From NCBI RefSeq assembly GCF_011386835.1, contig NC_088804.1:34025549-34089548 (forward strand): a stretch of 64,000 bases of DNA. Direction: 5' to 3'. This document shows, in pieces, positions 11,479-23,419 of this stretch; within the stretch, counting starts at the first letter, position 1, and every line of letters begins with the position of its first letter. Source of the stretch: Chrysemys picta bellii (Eukaryota > Chordata > Testudines > Emydidae). The notes beneath the pieces are model-generated. The model was not told where the DNA came from, did not search any database, and worked only from the letters and a program-made list of their open reading frames with translations. Both the position numbers and the translations under genes were made by a program.

Positions 11479-12110
11479 TTGACTGAACTCCTTTGGGGAG
11501 AATTGCATGTCTCCTGCCCTGTTTTATCTGCATTCTGCCATGTATTTCATATTATAGCAGTCTCAGATGATGACCCAGCACATGTTGCTTGTTTTAAGAA
11601 CACTTTCACTGCAAATTTGACAAAATGCAAAGAAGGTACCAATGTGAGATTTCTAAAGATAGCAACATCATTCAACTCAAGGTTTAAGAATCTGAAGTGC
11701 TTTCCAAAATCTGAGAAGGATGAGATGTGGAGCATGCTTTCAGAAGTCTTAAAAGAGCAACACTCTGATGCGGAAACTACAGAACCCGAACCATTAAAAA
11801 AGAAAATCTACCATCTGCTGGTGACTCAGATGATGAAAGTGAACATGCGTTGGTCCACACTGCTTTGGATCGTTATTGAGCAGAACCCGTCATCAGCATG
11901 GATGCATGTCTTCTGGAATGGTGGTTGAAGATGAAGGGACATAAGAATCTTTAGCACATCTGGCACGTAAATATCTTGCAACGCTGGCTACAACAGTGTC
12001 ATGCGAATGTCTGTTCTCACTTTCAGGTGACATTGTAAACAAGAAGCAGGCAGCATTATCTCCTGCAAATGTAAACAAACTTGTTTGTCTGAGTGACTGG
12101 CTCAGGACTG
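11479..12110 (+). pseudogene. hAT transposase C-terminal remnant
   Basis: An open frame runs 11479-11928 and includes FNSRFKNLKCFPKSEKDEMW, a region typical of hAT transposases just before the dimerisation domain, then LKEQHSDAETTEPEPLKKK. After a frame break at about 11830-11930, the text from about 11955 reads LARKYLATLATTVSCE, then LFSLSGDIVNKK and ANVNKLVCLSDW, the conserved hAT C-terminal dimerisation block. The N-terminal BED finger and most of the catalytic core are absent. It is a decayed transposon gene, not a host gene. Confidence 0.8.
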
Positions 12111-12580
12111 AGTGGACTTATAGGCTATAAAGTTTTTCATTGTTTTTCTTAATGCAGGTTTTTTTTTACATAATTCTACATTTGTAAGTTCAACTTTCAT
12201 GATAAAGAGATTGCATTATAATACTTGTATGAGGTGAATTGAAAAATACAATTTCTTTTGTTTTTTACAGCACAAATACTTGTAATAAAAATATAAAGTG
12301 AGCACTGTATTCTGTATTGTAATTGAAATCAATACATTTAAAAATGTAGAAAACATCCAAAAATATTTAAATAAATTGTATTCTCTTACTGTTTAATTGC
12401 ACGGTTAATTTTTTTAATCACTTGAAAGCCCTAATAATTAGCAGTAATTCTAACTGAAAATAATAGATGTAGATCTGTCTTTGTTCATCAGTGGCTGAAG
12501 TTAGTTTTTAATTTGCAGAGGGACCTTACCCATATCTCATTTGTGTGCACACGATATTTTACACACATACATCTGCATGT

Positions 12581-12940
12581 TTCAGAGTAGCAGCCGTGTT
12601 AGTCTGTATCCTCAAAAAGAACAGGAGTACTTGTGGCACCTTAGAGACTAACAAATTTATTAGAGCATAAGCTTTTGTGGGCTACAACCCACTTCTTCGG
12701 ATGCATATAGAGTGAAACATATATTGAGGAGATATATATACACACATACAGAGAGCATGAACAGGTGGGAGTTGTCTTACCAACTCTGAGAGGCCAATTA
12801 AGTAGGAGAAAAAAAACTTTTGAAGTGATAATCAAGATAGCTCAGTACAGACAGTTTGATAAGAAGCAAGTGTGAGAATACTTACAAGGGGAGATAGATT
12901 CAATGTTTGTAATGGCTCAGCCATTCCCAGTCCTTATTTA
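12581..12940 (-). mobile_element. Full 360-bp turtle retroposon with 14-bp target duplication
   Basis: The element reads on the minus strand and ends at the plus-strand left edge with GACTAACACGGCTGCTACTC. The direct repeat ATACATCTGCATGT flanks it exactly (12567-12580 and 12941-12954). The body includes GAAGTGGGTTGTAGCCCAC and TTTGTTAGTCTCTAAGGTGC. It is the longest of four copies in the window and shows the 5' region that the others lack. The family resembles the cryptodire SINE-like repeats (CryI/TPS literature), but I cannot confirm the name or find a clear pol III box pair. Confidence 0.85.
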
Positions 12941-12954
12941 ATACATCTGCATGT

Positions 12955-14735
12955 GCACATTACATGGACTAACCACTTGATGCTATAATTTGCACAACAC
13001 AAGTGATTACACTGCCATGTGCAAAATCTATTTGCACAGATGTTAGTGTCTGTCACACACACACACAAGTGCTGGCGTTAATAAAGGCATGCCCAGGTGT
13101 TTGTAAGTAAAGAGTTACCGGTGCAAAATGGGTTGTGCTATTTTGGAAAGTCAACTTTTTAAGAGTCATTGCCAAGGGCACAATAGGCCAGGCTGTGGAG
13201 AGAACACCAGCCAGAACCAGAAGCACCCAAAAGCAGTGATTTCTCCCTTCACTTTTGAAGATTCTGTAGGAGTCTGCACAGTCTGATCTAAGTACTGCTG
13301 ATGAAGTCAAACTCCTTGGCTTCTGTGGCTTTTTTTTTTTTTAACTGCACCAGCTATCCCAGAACACTCTGGTTGGACAACCTGCTGACTCATCCTTCCC
13401 TATGCAGAATACCCTGCTCTGAAAAACCACTGACTCATTCCATCACACACTGCTGACTGAAATCCCATTCAGCAATACCAAACTGAGGTCTCCACAGAAC
13501 CCATGTCTGTTTTTTTTATAAGTAGCTGCAGTGCAAATAAAATATTCTATCCCTGTCAGTTCAATATGCCATACATAAAATAATGGTAAAACCTGAGGGC
13601 AGAAGTACCTCCTCATACCAGAATATACATTTTCTCTGAACTCTCAATGAGAAACTTACTTCTAAATGGAGAAAAATAAGAGGGAACATAACTCCAACAC
13701 GTTTTTCAAGCTCAACTCATTCTAAAAAAAAAATAAAGTGTTGTGTCTTTTTAAAAAAAAGCATGACTTCCTGCCAAGAAACTCCCATTTTCCAGCTAAA
13801 ATTGGTATTCAGACACGACAATTTTATCCTAGTCCTCGAGGATGGAGCAAGCCCATATAACAGCTAATCATGGACTATCCTTTATTCATGAACTCTGATT
13901 TCCCATTACTGCTATTTTCCAACAATTGTGGTTTAAAAAACACAATTTTGCACATTTTACTTAATTTTTCTGATACGGAAATAATGAAAAATTGGTTTGT
14001 CAGTTACAATGAGAACAATATATATGGAAAGCTGAGCTGTTGTCACGTGCTGCCACACTCTGCTCTGCTACACTGGTGCAAACCCAATGACTTCAAGATG
14101 TGGCTTTATGGGCAACAAAGAATGGAACTGCAGCTAGTTTCACCATAGACAAATTTTGAATGAAAAGGCAGAATTTATTGGTCTATTTATTGGTTTATAT
14201 AACAGTATGAGGAACATGTAATTACATTTTAAAGCTGAGCTCTGACTCAAAATACTTATTAATATAACTCTTGAATATATTAATGTCACTAAAGAGGCAT
14301 TAAACCTTCTTGCAAGTTGTGTTAACATAAAGATCACTCAATTATTAGCAGCATAAAGCACCCTACTGCACTTTGGAGTACTTCAGTGTTTGTAATATAT
14401 GCTAGAAGACAGGCCAGCTTTCTTTTAACACTTTTTACCAAAAATTAAATTAGAATATCCCTAAAGTAAAAACATTCTAAGCTCATTTAGCTTTCTCTGT
14501 ATAAGAAAGGCTGGTAAGCGTGTGTAACGATGGGGCGGTCTCATTGCTATTGTCTTAAAAAAATGGTTTATAACTGACAGCTGACACTGAAGCACTGCAC
14601 TGAGCAATCATGAAAGCCTAGAGAGTACAAAAGTAGTTTTTACCATGCTCACTGCAGCTGTGTAGACTCAACCTCTAACAGGTGAGCTCTACCTATCTGA
14701 AAAGGCCAGCATTAGGGAGCAGAACTGGTTGCAAA
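12955..14735. other. Intergenic; short (CA)7 run at 13053-13067
   Basis: No gene or recognisable mobile element was seen. Small homopolymer runs occur (T12 near 13330, A9 near 13725). The frames at 13053-13310 and 13870-14148 show no family features. Confidence 0.55.
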
Positions 14736-14965
14736 GTAATATTTTTCTCCTGTGAAAAATGTCGATGACAATGTTTCTGTCAAAAACCAAAACAAAGTTG
14801 GTTGCCAAAAACTTACATTTTCAAATTTTCATTTTTTGGTTGAAAACCCTAAAATTGTTGAAAAAAATGGAATTTTTTGGCCACAAAAATTTCTCTTTAT
14901 TCAAAAAGCCATTTTTTGTCAAAAGTTTTGACAGAAAATTTCTGAGCAACTGCGTGAGGGAGTTT
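14736..14965. repeat. AT-rich internally palindromic repeat, family unknown
   Basis: Runs such as CAAATTTTCATTTTTTGG and GTCAAAAGTTTTGACAG suggest a decayed inverted-repeat element. Similar text stands at 3580-3690 and 5710-5860. The frame here (14759-14980) is Phe/Lys-rich and is a composition artefact. Confidence 0.35.
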
Positions 14966-15160
14966 TACTTTTCTAATTAAAGGCCTAGCAGCTACTGACC
15001 TTGGTATGTTCACCAGAAGTAATGGTGTAGTGCTGCCAGCTTCCTGCTAATCCCACTCCATTGAGAGGGCCCAGAAGCAGCCCAGGCAGCCCCAAATTGG
15101 ATGGGATTGGCTCAGGAGGGGCATCACCTACCCGGGTGGAAGAGGCACTGATTAAGCATC

Positions 15161-15828
15161 TGTAATGGGGGTAAAATCACCACTGAAACACCCCCACAAA
15201 CCATGATAAGGGGTTGATGGTGTTCTTTCACTCTAGTCCCTATGGTCCTGGGTCTGCAGCTTCTGTGTCCCAACCCTCCAGGCAGGTCACCTTTCACGTT
15301 CATGGTAGCAGAAAAGTCCAGACAGAAAAAACACCAAAGTCTAATAACCTTTATGACAGGCCTTCAGCTCCCATATAGTACTCATCAATCTTTGCCTCTT
15401 TTAGTCTTGAGACTTGTACTTCCCCTCTGGCTGGGGCAAGGGGAGGAGAATCCAGGTCTGCCCTCTCCTTTCCTCTGAGGTCCAGCGGGGTCCCTGTGTG
15501 TTAGGCAGCTAAGGGCTATTCCTTACAATCCTTTGCCACTTCCCTGAGCTGCTCCTACCTTTTCCCATTTATTGGCATCTCTTAGAGGGACTGCAACCAC
15601 CACCACACCTGCTGTCTCTGTGCAGCTTCTTCCCAACTCTCTATTGAAGAGTTTTCTCAAAGCTACTCCCAGCCTCTACCCTAGGTGCCCTATCCTCCTT
15701 CTCAGCTGGCCAATACTAAATTGGGCCTGCCCTTCTTCCCTCCCCCAGGTGTAGCCTGATGGGCTACCTAGGCACTAATTATCCTATTAACCCTTTATTT
15801 GCCAGTATGGGACACATGACCCATCACA
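15161..15828. mobile_element. Solo LTR, 668 bp, with perfect 5-bp target duplication
   Basis: The element starts TGTAATGGG and ends CCCATCACA, inverted termini matching 8 of 9. GCATC flanks both sides exactly (15156-15160 and 15829-15833). The body is pyrimidine-rich without retroviral genes, so it is a solo LTR. The short frames inside (15242-15478, 15572-15754) are not genes. Confidence 0.85.
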
Positions 15829-15833
15829 GCATC

Positions 15834-17490
15834 TCTCAGGCAACCTTCACTGAAGGGCTCCTAAGGAACCTCTGCTGGAGTTCAGTCCTGCCCATTCCTG
15901 CAGTACTACCACCTGCAGTAGGGGAATCCCCCATCCAGCACACTTGCCACCACAGGAACAAGGAGATGCAATTTGCATTCTCCTGTGTCTGCAGGGAAAA
16001 ATCCAACCCAAAGCAATAAATAGGACAGTTCCCAAAGAGAGCTGGGGGGAAAGGGGGAAACTGAATGGTTTTGCATGCAAAAGTGACTGTAGTTCAATGT
16101 ATACTGTACCTTTCCCCAGTTTTGGTATCCTTTTTCCAGGGGGAATTCTGCACGTTTTTGCATCAATAAAAGGTTTATGTGTCAGTAGAGAACCTCTGTG
16201 CAGTAGAGCAGGAAAATTCAGTTCAGTGCATCACCACTCTGGATCTGAAAAGATCATAAAATGTACCTTTTTATATATTGCACCCTTTATCTTAAAGGCT
16301 CACAAAGCACTCTTAAAATAAATTGATGAACAAACATATCTCCCATTTCTTGGGAGTTAAACAACTGCTGTATGCTTGTGATCTTTGAATTTAATTGCTA
16401 CAGAACAGACTTGGATCAACAGTCATTGACATTAGCCAGCTCATAATTCATTTTCATGTATGTGGCTTACCCAAATCTTTGTTCAACAGAACAAAAATAT
16501 TTTTCTCCCTGGTTTATCCTTTCAAAGTCAGAAATTATTTTTAAAACTTTAACATTATTGCCTTTAGTAACCTCTATATTTACATTGCCTACCATTTTCG
16601 ATTATAAAAGATTCTGCAAATAGTTTTGTTTGTTTGTTATAAACCTCACAAATCTCCATAGTTTGCAGCAGGCCCTTGAAATTCAGTAGGGAGAAAGCAC
16701 TCTGGCTAGACAAGTGCCTTTTCTTTTTCATTCAGGTTTCGCTGATTTATAAACTGTTAAAAATGACCATTTCCCCTCTCTTGCTTGCATTGCTCAGGAA
16801 AAATTTAGGATCATGCCAAAATAAGAGTTGAACTTGAACTCTCTAAAGAGCCAGCTGCATACTGCTACTGTTGGAGCAGTGGTGGGTACTCCACTCCAAA
16901 TGATATCTCCCAGACGTTGCACATAGCTTCAGCACCCCTTCCCCTACTACATGGATCAAGAGTTCCTTCCACTCCTGGAAGGGTGGGAGAGAGAAAGATG
17001 AGGAAGAATAGTCAGAGGCATTGTGGAAGGGAAAGTGGTAATAAAGGCGATGGAAAGAGGGGAGGATTTACACACAATAAGAAAGAGAAAGAAGAAATGG
17101 AATGATGAGTAGCATGAAACCAGCACTATTAGGGTACAGTGCAAGACCCATATCTTTTCATTGGCATTCAAAGCAGATGGGCCCTGAGGTATTTGGTGTA
17201 GGAGTAAAACCTCTGATCTCACAAAGATAGTTTCTTAAGGGCCTGATCCTAATCCCACTGAAATTAATGGGAGCTTTCCTATTGATCTCAAAGGCCTTTA
17301 GATCCTAAAGGGGAGTTCCAACTTCTAGCAAAATATTACATATCTCTTATGTTTGGCACTGGAACACAGTCCCTAGATAATATAACGATGAACACAGTAG
17401 AAATACTTATAGGGAGAGAAATAGGCAAAAACAAAAAACCAAAGAAGAGAAAATGCCTAGGAGGGGATGTCATCTCTTTGAGTGGGCAAA
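15834..17490. other. Intergenic; first copy of a duplicated block at 16710-16785
   Basis: No gene was recognised. The block AAGTGCCTTTTCTTT ... AACTGTTAAAAATGACCATT recurs at 18186-18262. An old dispersed motif (GGGCCTGATCCTAATCCCAC) lies at 17240-17305. Confidence 0.5.
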
Positions 17491-17499
17491 TAACATGTA

Positions 17500-17690
17500 C
17501 ATAAGGATAAGAGCATGAAATGGGACCATTGGTTGAGTATTAGGAAAGACTTCCTAATGGTGAGATCTAGTAGAGTGTGGAACTGATGAAGACCTCATTG
17601 CTTGGGACAACTGAAAGTAGATGGACCAAGCATTGGAAGAACAATCTCATACTGGCCAGGGAGAGACCTACAGTAATAAATCTTTTCCAT
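17500..17690 (+). repeat. CR1/L3-type LINE 3' fragment
   Basis: TATTAGGAAAGACTTCCTAA followed by TGGTGAGATCTAGTAGAGTG matches the CR1/L3 3' region phrase for 'attaggaaaaacttcctaac'. It is diverged and non-coding. Confidence 0.55.
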
Positions 17691-17699
17691 CTCTTATTT

Positions 17700-20078
17700 C
17701 TTGGAATATTTTTATATATGCATCCCAATACGGTCCTTGAACTTTCCTGAGAGAGATTCGGAGCAAGACATCTGACAGCAGTAGTATCTCCTCCTGCTCA
17801 TTTCATTCTTTGGGGGCAGGGAGGAGAGGCTCAGCTCTGTCCCACTTCTTCTCTTCTAGTTCCTCTGCTGAGAAGTGCGTGAAAGAAAAGCAAAGGTGAG
17901 AAAAGGGGCAGCAGTGTTTCCTCCCTGGAAGTTGAACACTGAACAGTGGCATTTATAAATTATTTAGTATTCAGGGTGTACTTGAGACTGTTCTCACATC
18001 ATCTATCACAGACACACACAAAGACACAGAAGTTAGAAAATTAGTACCTTAAAAATAAATTTACCAATTGTAATGGGGTATTCTTGTTCAGTCTGGCTTT
18101 ATGAATTACATCACTCAGATACCACTACACAATATCAGAGCAGAACCTTATTATTGTAAATGTTGTTCAGCCCTTAGGCTCGAGAAGTGCCTTTTCTTTA
18201 TCCTGTGAAATCACACATTCAGGCATAGCTGAGTAACGAACTGTTAAAAATTACCATTTCCCCTGTAAGTTGGCATTTTACAATCCCTAGGAACAGACCC
18301 AGGCAAAATTAGCCTCAGCATCAGAGTGATACTGCCTCTCCAGAGATGACACTGCCCCCTTCACATGCATAGTCTGTCCCTCATGTCCTAACACAGGATC
18401 AGGCCCTTGCCTGGATGACTGAATAAGCATCAGCTAAGGAAAGATTTGAACATGGGCATAGCCAGACATTTGGAGTTCTCCCATGCTAATAGCTCCCTGC
18501 CTGTAGTCAGTAATAAAAAAGAAGAAAGGAAGTAGCTGTGTGGTCCATACAGTACTGGAGGTAGGAAGGCCCTCAGAATTCTCCTATATTAGCACACGCC
18601 ACCGCAGATGTGAACATACAGCTGCACAGTTCAGAGACTGGCCACTTACAAATTCTGAGTGCCCAATTACAGGTTTGCTCTATTAGCAGAGATCTGCAAT
18701 CACACATTTTATTAGAGCAACACAGTCATATCATAATAAACACAGGCAACTCATGCACAACACTCTCATGATTATCTGGCAGCGTTACCTACTCCCTTCC
18801 TCTTTTCTTTAAAGTTGCACTAGTACTTTGTACAAAATGCAGTGAAGGAAGACAGTAGAACAATGTGGATAGCAGATGCTCTAGTAAAGGGTACATTCTG
18901 CCACCACCCCATTTAATTACTATTTGCTGTTCGAAACTGTGTAGATGATCTACACCCACACAAGATAATTTGATCGCTTTATTTCGTATACCCGTGTACT
19001 AACATGACATTAAAAATTTCAAAAAGTAAAAACTTTATGACTGCCGTTAAGGATCCTGCAAAAAATCTCAGAGCCTTTTCTTTGGGTTCTAATTATTTTA
19101 TCAGTATATCCCTGTAAAACAACATGCAGACCTAACACAGTGTTTTGCAGACAGAAGGATTAAACCTTGTCTCTAAGAAGCATATTGACAGCTGGGGTGA
19201 AATTCTGGACCCACTGAATTGGAAAACTCCCATTGACTTCAATGATGGAGAGCGGGAGGGCAGGATTTCACTTCTGGTGTTCACCTTCATTACAGAACTT
19301 AAAGGTGAAATCCAGACAAAGGAAAACAGGAGGTAGGGAGTCGGGGTCAAAGATTGTTCCATCAGGGAGGAAGAAATAGTATAAACAGCAATAGCGGGAT
19401 TGGAAGCCATTTACATTGCGACTTTGAGTTGGTACATAGATGCTCTTTAAGTCAATGTGCTCCAGAGTGTGGAGTAAGACTGGATGATGGAAACTCAGCT
19501 GATAAAAGCTCTCTCCTTGATGGCTGCCAAGAAGACTCTGAGCCAAATTCTCAGATAGGTGTAGCTTCACTGAAGTCACCAATTTACACCTTCTGAGAAT
19601 CTAGCTTTCAAGCTGTTAAGATGTCCCATTTTGTATTTAAAGACCTTAGTTGTGTTGGAAGCCTGCTTTTGTGCTTAAAGATTCAGGCCTGATTCTCTTC
19701 TTACTCTGGTTTTACACCAATGTAACTTCATTAACTTCTACACAGTTACTCCGGATTTACACTAGTGGAAATATGAGGAGACTCAAGCTCTCAATTTTAA
19801 TTAGGCTTATTAGTTAGCTTATTCCTTTTAACTCAGGCTCCAAGATGTCATTTCATTGTTGCCCCAGAAAGCCGCCTTATTAAGCGTGTGGGTTAGCCAA
19901 TGCCCATCACAGACAGAGATAGTTGGCCACACTCTTATATAATCTCCATTAAAAACAAGGTAAATTAGATTGGTTACTATTTGTAAATCACTTTTAACAT
20001 GGAAAGGGTCAGGTTCTTTGGATGAATTTCAAATTTTTACTGAATTTAAGTAATTCTGGGTGGAAAAATTATAAAAAA
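17700..20078. other. Intergenic; second copy of duplicated block at 18186-18262
   Basis: Besides the duplicated block, 19540-19780 holds two copies of a dispersed motif in which GATTCTC is followed by TTACAC and GTGTAA (for example 19555-19602 and 19688-19765). No gene was seen; overlapping frames at 19132-19596 on both strands have no family features. Confidence 0.5.
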
Positions 20079-20149
20079 TGAAAGGTGGGATCCACAAGGG
20101 ATGTAGGCAATGCTGAGTGACGGGGCACCTAGTTTTTAAGCACTTAGAA

Positions 20150-20415
20150 CAGTGGGGGGCAAACTGCGACCCATCAGGTTAATCCACTGTTGGGCTGCGA
20201 GACAGTTTGTTTGCATTGACTGTCTGCAGGCATGGCCGCCCGCAGCTCCCAGTGGCTGCAGGGACGTGCTGGCCGCCGCTTCCCACAGCTCCCATTGGCT
20301 GGGAACGGCGAACCACAGCCACTGGGAGCTGCGGGCGGCCATGCCTCAATGTAAACAAACTGTCTCGCGGCCTGACAGTGGATTGCCCTGACGGGCTGCA
20401 GGTTGCCCACCACTG
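20150..20415. mobile_element. hAT MITE, 266 bp, with perfect 8-bp target duplication
   Basis: The element starts CAGTGGGGGGCAAACTGC and ends GCAGGTTGCCCACCACTG. ACTTAGAA flanks both sides exactly (20142-20149 and 20416-20423). It is a long palindrome: GGCATGGCCGCCCGCAGCTC on the left pairs with GAGCTGCGGGCGGCCATGCC on the right. Because of the palindrome, frames appear on both strands (20136-20416). None is a gene. Confidence 0.92.
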
Positions 20416-20759
20416 ACTTAGAAAATCACAGGAACAACTCCGCCATCCATAAAGCCTGAGTTAGGTGCCTAGGTTTCAATTCAACTAATAGGGAGCAATC
20501 AGCACCTCAGAATGTGTTCCACAAGGCCAGCAATAGGTGAAGAGAGGCCTAAACTAGCCAATGGGAGATAGAGAGGAGAGGGGTGTGGCCTAAGCTCCGC
20601 CCATCTCACAAAGATAGGCACCTATCTCTGTTTGCCATCCATGAGCCAGGGAAGACAGGTGACCAAATGCCTAAGACACATGCAATTCCTGAAACAAAAC
20701 AGTCAGGGGGAAGAGGAGGACACTCTCCCTTATAACCTTTAGTCAAGTGGATAGGCTGC

Positions 20760-21180
20760 TGTGACAGGCTGGCACTCTGCCCCTGCTCTGTGGTATCACT
20801 GAAACCTGCTCAGACCCCACTGGTTAGATATCCATACTGTGCTGTTTATTTCAGATCCCTCCACCAACATCTTTACAGTTTAATGCAGCAAGACTATATA
20901 CAATGTCCCTTGTATCCTCAGACCTTTTCCCAGAGCCCAAGAGGAGAAGACATCTCCCTTCCTGCAGATTTCTCTGACTCCATGCTCAGCTTGCCTGCTC
21001 CTCCCTCTTTCACTTTGTTCCTGTGCCTTTTTATCAGTCCTCTGCTGATGGGCTAATTAATCCTTTAGTTCACCTAGCCTACTATAACTTTTCATCCCCC
21101 CAATCAGCCCTCTCTGGGACAGCCAATGTCAGAGTGATCAGCGTGCACACTCACCTGCTAATTCCCAGCACTCTGTCACA
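20760..21180. mobile_element. Candidate solo LTR, 421 bp
   Basis: Perfect 8-bp inverted termini TGTGACAG and CTGTCACA fit the TG...CA rule of LTRs. Flanks are GCTGC (20755-20759) and GATGC (21181-21185), a 4/5 match. There are no internal genes. It splits the foldback element and so is younger than it. Confidence 0.65.
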
Positions 21181-21889
21181 GATGCTCACCCAGGATGTGG
21201 GAGACCCCAATTCAAGTCCCTGCTTCTCCTGAATGGGAAAAGGGCCTGGACAGCGATCAAACACCTCAGGTGAATGCACTAATCACTAGACTATGAAAAA
21301 TTCCAATGTGGCTTTCCCTCAACCTCTGCCATTTACGTTGTTCTGCTTTAATTAAATAATTGAATGCTTAAATATTAACTGGGCCTTAGAAAGCATTGAA
21401 TAACTATAACCTAGCAGTTAGAGGACTCACCTGAGAGATCACGGATCTCTGTTCAAATCCTGTCTCCCACTTTGAACCAGGGGTTTCCCACATCTGGATG
21501 AGTACCCTATACACCAGGCTCAAGGCAATAAGGGAGCTCCGCCTCTTCCTCCCTACATTTTGTGCGGTGTTACACAGCCTCTAAGCACAGCTATTGGATT
21601 GGGCCTGCACAAGCAATTAAGGACACTGAATGCCTATCTTCCCCAGTTTCTGACTTGCTCTGGGGCTTAGATGGGAGATAGGTGCCCGGGCACCTAGAGG
21701 GAGGCAGCAGTGCATATGCTCAGAGTCAGAAACATAGGGAGCTTTTATTACAAAAGCTTCGGCACTGAGTGAATTTAGGCAACTGCAGGGTTAGATGGCA
21801 GCCAAGCAAGAGTATTGTGCTTCGCGGTGGTGCATAACAATGGGACTTACGTGTCTAAGTACCTTTGTGGAGCCCACCTGAAATTCTCA

Positions 21890-22885
21890 ACATTTTGAAG
21901 TTTACAGATTAATTTAATTTTACAGACTAAGAATCCCAGTATATAAATAAAGCAGTATCTACCTAATATCTGAGAACATGACCAACAGGATATCTGCTTT
22001 TTTGCAGATTCTCTTTAATACAAACTGCATGAGAATGGTTTTTAGGCTATTATACTCCATTTTCAATGCCCAGTCTTGTAATCCTTACTCTCAATAGTAG
22101 TCCTGAGGATTGGTCCCATGAATAAGCATACTTAAGTATGCACCATAACATTGAATAGTCACTTACAGTGGTCACACTTAAAAACATAATTCCTGTTGTA
22201 TAGCTACTATCAATTCCAGCAATATTCCCTATACATAAATGGAGAGTTCTAGCTGATAATATTTTAGTGCACCCATTCTAATAATAAGTGATTAACAAAT
22301 ATATGTAATAAATTACTATTTTTAAAGAACAATATGGGTCTGACTAAAATATAAAGCACCATATACAGTCTACTGTCTAAAAGCAGACAATATATTCAAT
22401 AAAATAAATCAAAAGGGACAAGCACTTATTTCTGCCTTTTTTAATCTCCAGTCTCCCAAACAAACTTCTCATAAATACCCACAAGGCCAACAAGATAGCT
22501 GGAGCCTCCATCTACATAACTAATCACAGAATAAATCTCAGAATAGACTTCATATAAATTCAAGGCTTTCCATTTCCTCTTGCCTAGCCTAAAGAATCTT
22601 TTTCCTGTTTGGCAACATCCAACAGACCTTTGCTTCAAGCTCCTAGACAAGAGTAGATTATTCCTGTCCAGTTCACAAGTAATAAGTAATATTTTGAGCC
22701 ACTATTGCAATCCTTACCAACCACACTTTTTTCCCATTTATTTTGAGGATCCAATGCATGTGTTTTTCCTAAAAGCAATCAAAGTGAAATCCATGGTAAT
22801 TCTCCAATGTCCAGGACCTCTTTAACTGAAAAAGAGGTTTCTTCAAAATAAAATAAAATAATCATCTTAAATATGCAGGAAGCAC
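21890..22885. other. Intergenic, nothing recognised
   Basis: AT-rich unique sequence on both strands, without a recognisable gene or element. Confidence 0.6.
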
Positions 22886-22889
22886 AATT

Positions 22890-23055
22890 AATTCAGACTT
22901 AGGAGACCTGGGATCCATCTCTGTCTTTGCAACTCTTCATGAGCTTGGGAAAATCATTTAGCTTTGCTGTGTTTGAACTTTCCCATCAGTAAGTTAGGGA
23001 TAATAAAACAGCCATACATATGGAAAGTACTTTGAGATTCTCAGATGAAAGAAAC
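22890..23055 (+). repeat. MIR-type SINE fragment
   Basis: The order GGAGACCTGGGATCCATCTC, CTTGGGAAAATCATTTAGC, CCCATCAGTAAGTTAGGGAT and GTACTTTGAGATTCTCAGAT follows the MIR/CORE-SINE body (gagacctgggttc, cttgggcaagtca, cccatctgtaaaatgggg, aagtgctttgagat). It is an ancient, diverged copy. Confidence 0.75.
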
Positions 23056-23419
23056 TGCACATGTGCAAATAGTTAATATTAAACATAGTAATAAATACAA
23101 CAAAATTATGATTTTTGCATTATTCTGTGTGTACTGCCCATTAGTAAAGAAATTGCATCAATATGTCTTTAGCGGTTCTTTTTTCTGAAATGACATGTGT
23201 CCTGGCCTGGCTTCAGAGCCACTGGCATATTTAAACACACTATTGTGCCACGGAAACAAATACTATGTGTGCAATGGAATTTTTGTGGGTTGCAATTAAA
23301 AACACAGAGCCCTAATTTGAATCCATGACTGAAAAATGAACAAAGAAGAAACATACTCTGGGTTAATATATAAAATGTTACTTTCCCTGAAATATGAAAA
23401 TTATTTGAAATATCTACAT

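Larger units (their letters stand above)
10683..12433 (+). mobile_element. Foldback hAT transposon with transposase remnant
   Basis: The termini TAGGGCTGTCAATTAATC and GAAAGCCCTA (reverse complement TAGGGCTTTC) are flanked by TTAATTAG (10675-10682) and ATAATTAG (12434-12441), a 7/8 match to a hAT 8-bp duplication. The left arm (10683-11449) is an inverted copy of the right arm (11888-12433), once a nested retroposon at 10808-10944 is removed. Both arms contain GACAAACAAGTTTGTTTAC and the sequence for a hAT C-terminal dimerisation region. The loop (11450-11887) carries more transposase coding. This copy has frame breaks and is inactive. Confidence 0.85.
20084..21878. mobile_element. Foldback element with long inverted arms, interrupted twice
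   Basis: The left end GGTGGGATCCACAAGGG mirrors the right end TACCTTTGTGGAGCCCACC. TGAAA flanks both ends (20079-20083 and 21879-21883). Inner arm parts also mirror each other: 21181-21300 (CACCCAGGATGTGGGAGA...CACCTCAGGTGAATGC) is the inverse of 21415-21515 (GACTCACCTGAGAG...CCCACATCTGGATGAG). A hAT MITE (20150-20415) and a small LTR (20760-21180) sit in the left arm. No transposase was seen. The family is unknown to me; a 5-bp direct repeat is weak evidence for the superfamily. Confidence 0.65.

Noticed and set aside
20136..20416. Overlapping frames on both strands with similar protein text
   Set aside because: They are two readings of the palindromic hAT MITE at 20150-20415.
21400..21520. 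tRNA-like B box (GTTCAAATCC) as a tRNA gene or SINE
   Set aside because: No matching A box at the right distance and no cloverleaf; the sequence mirrors 21181-21300 and belongs to the foldback element arms.
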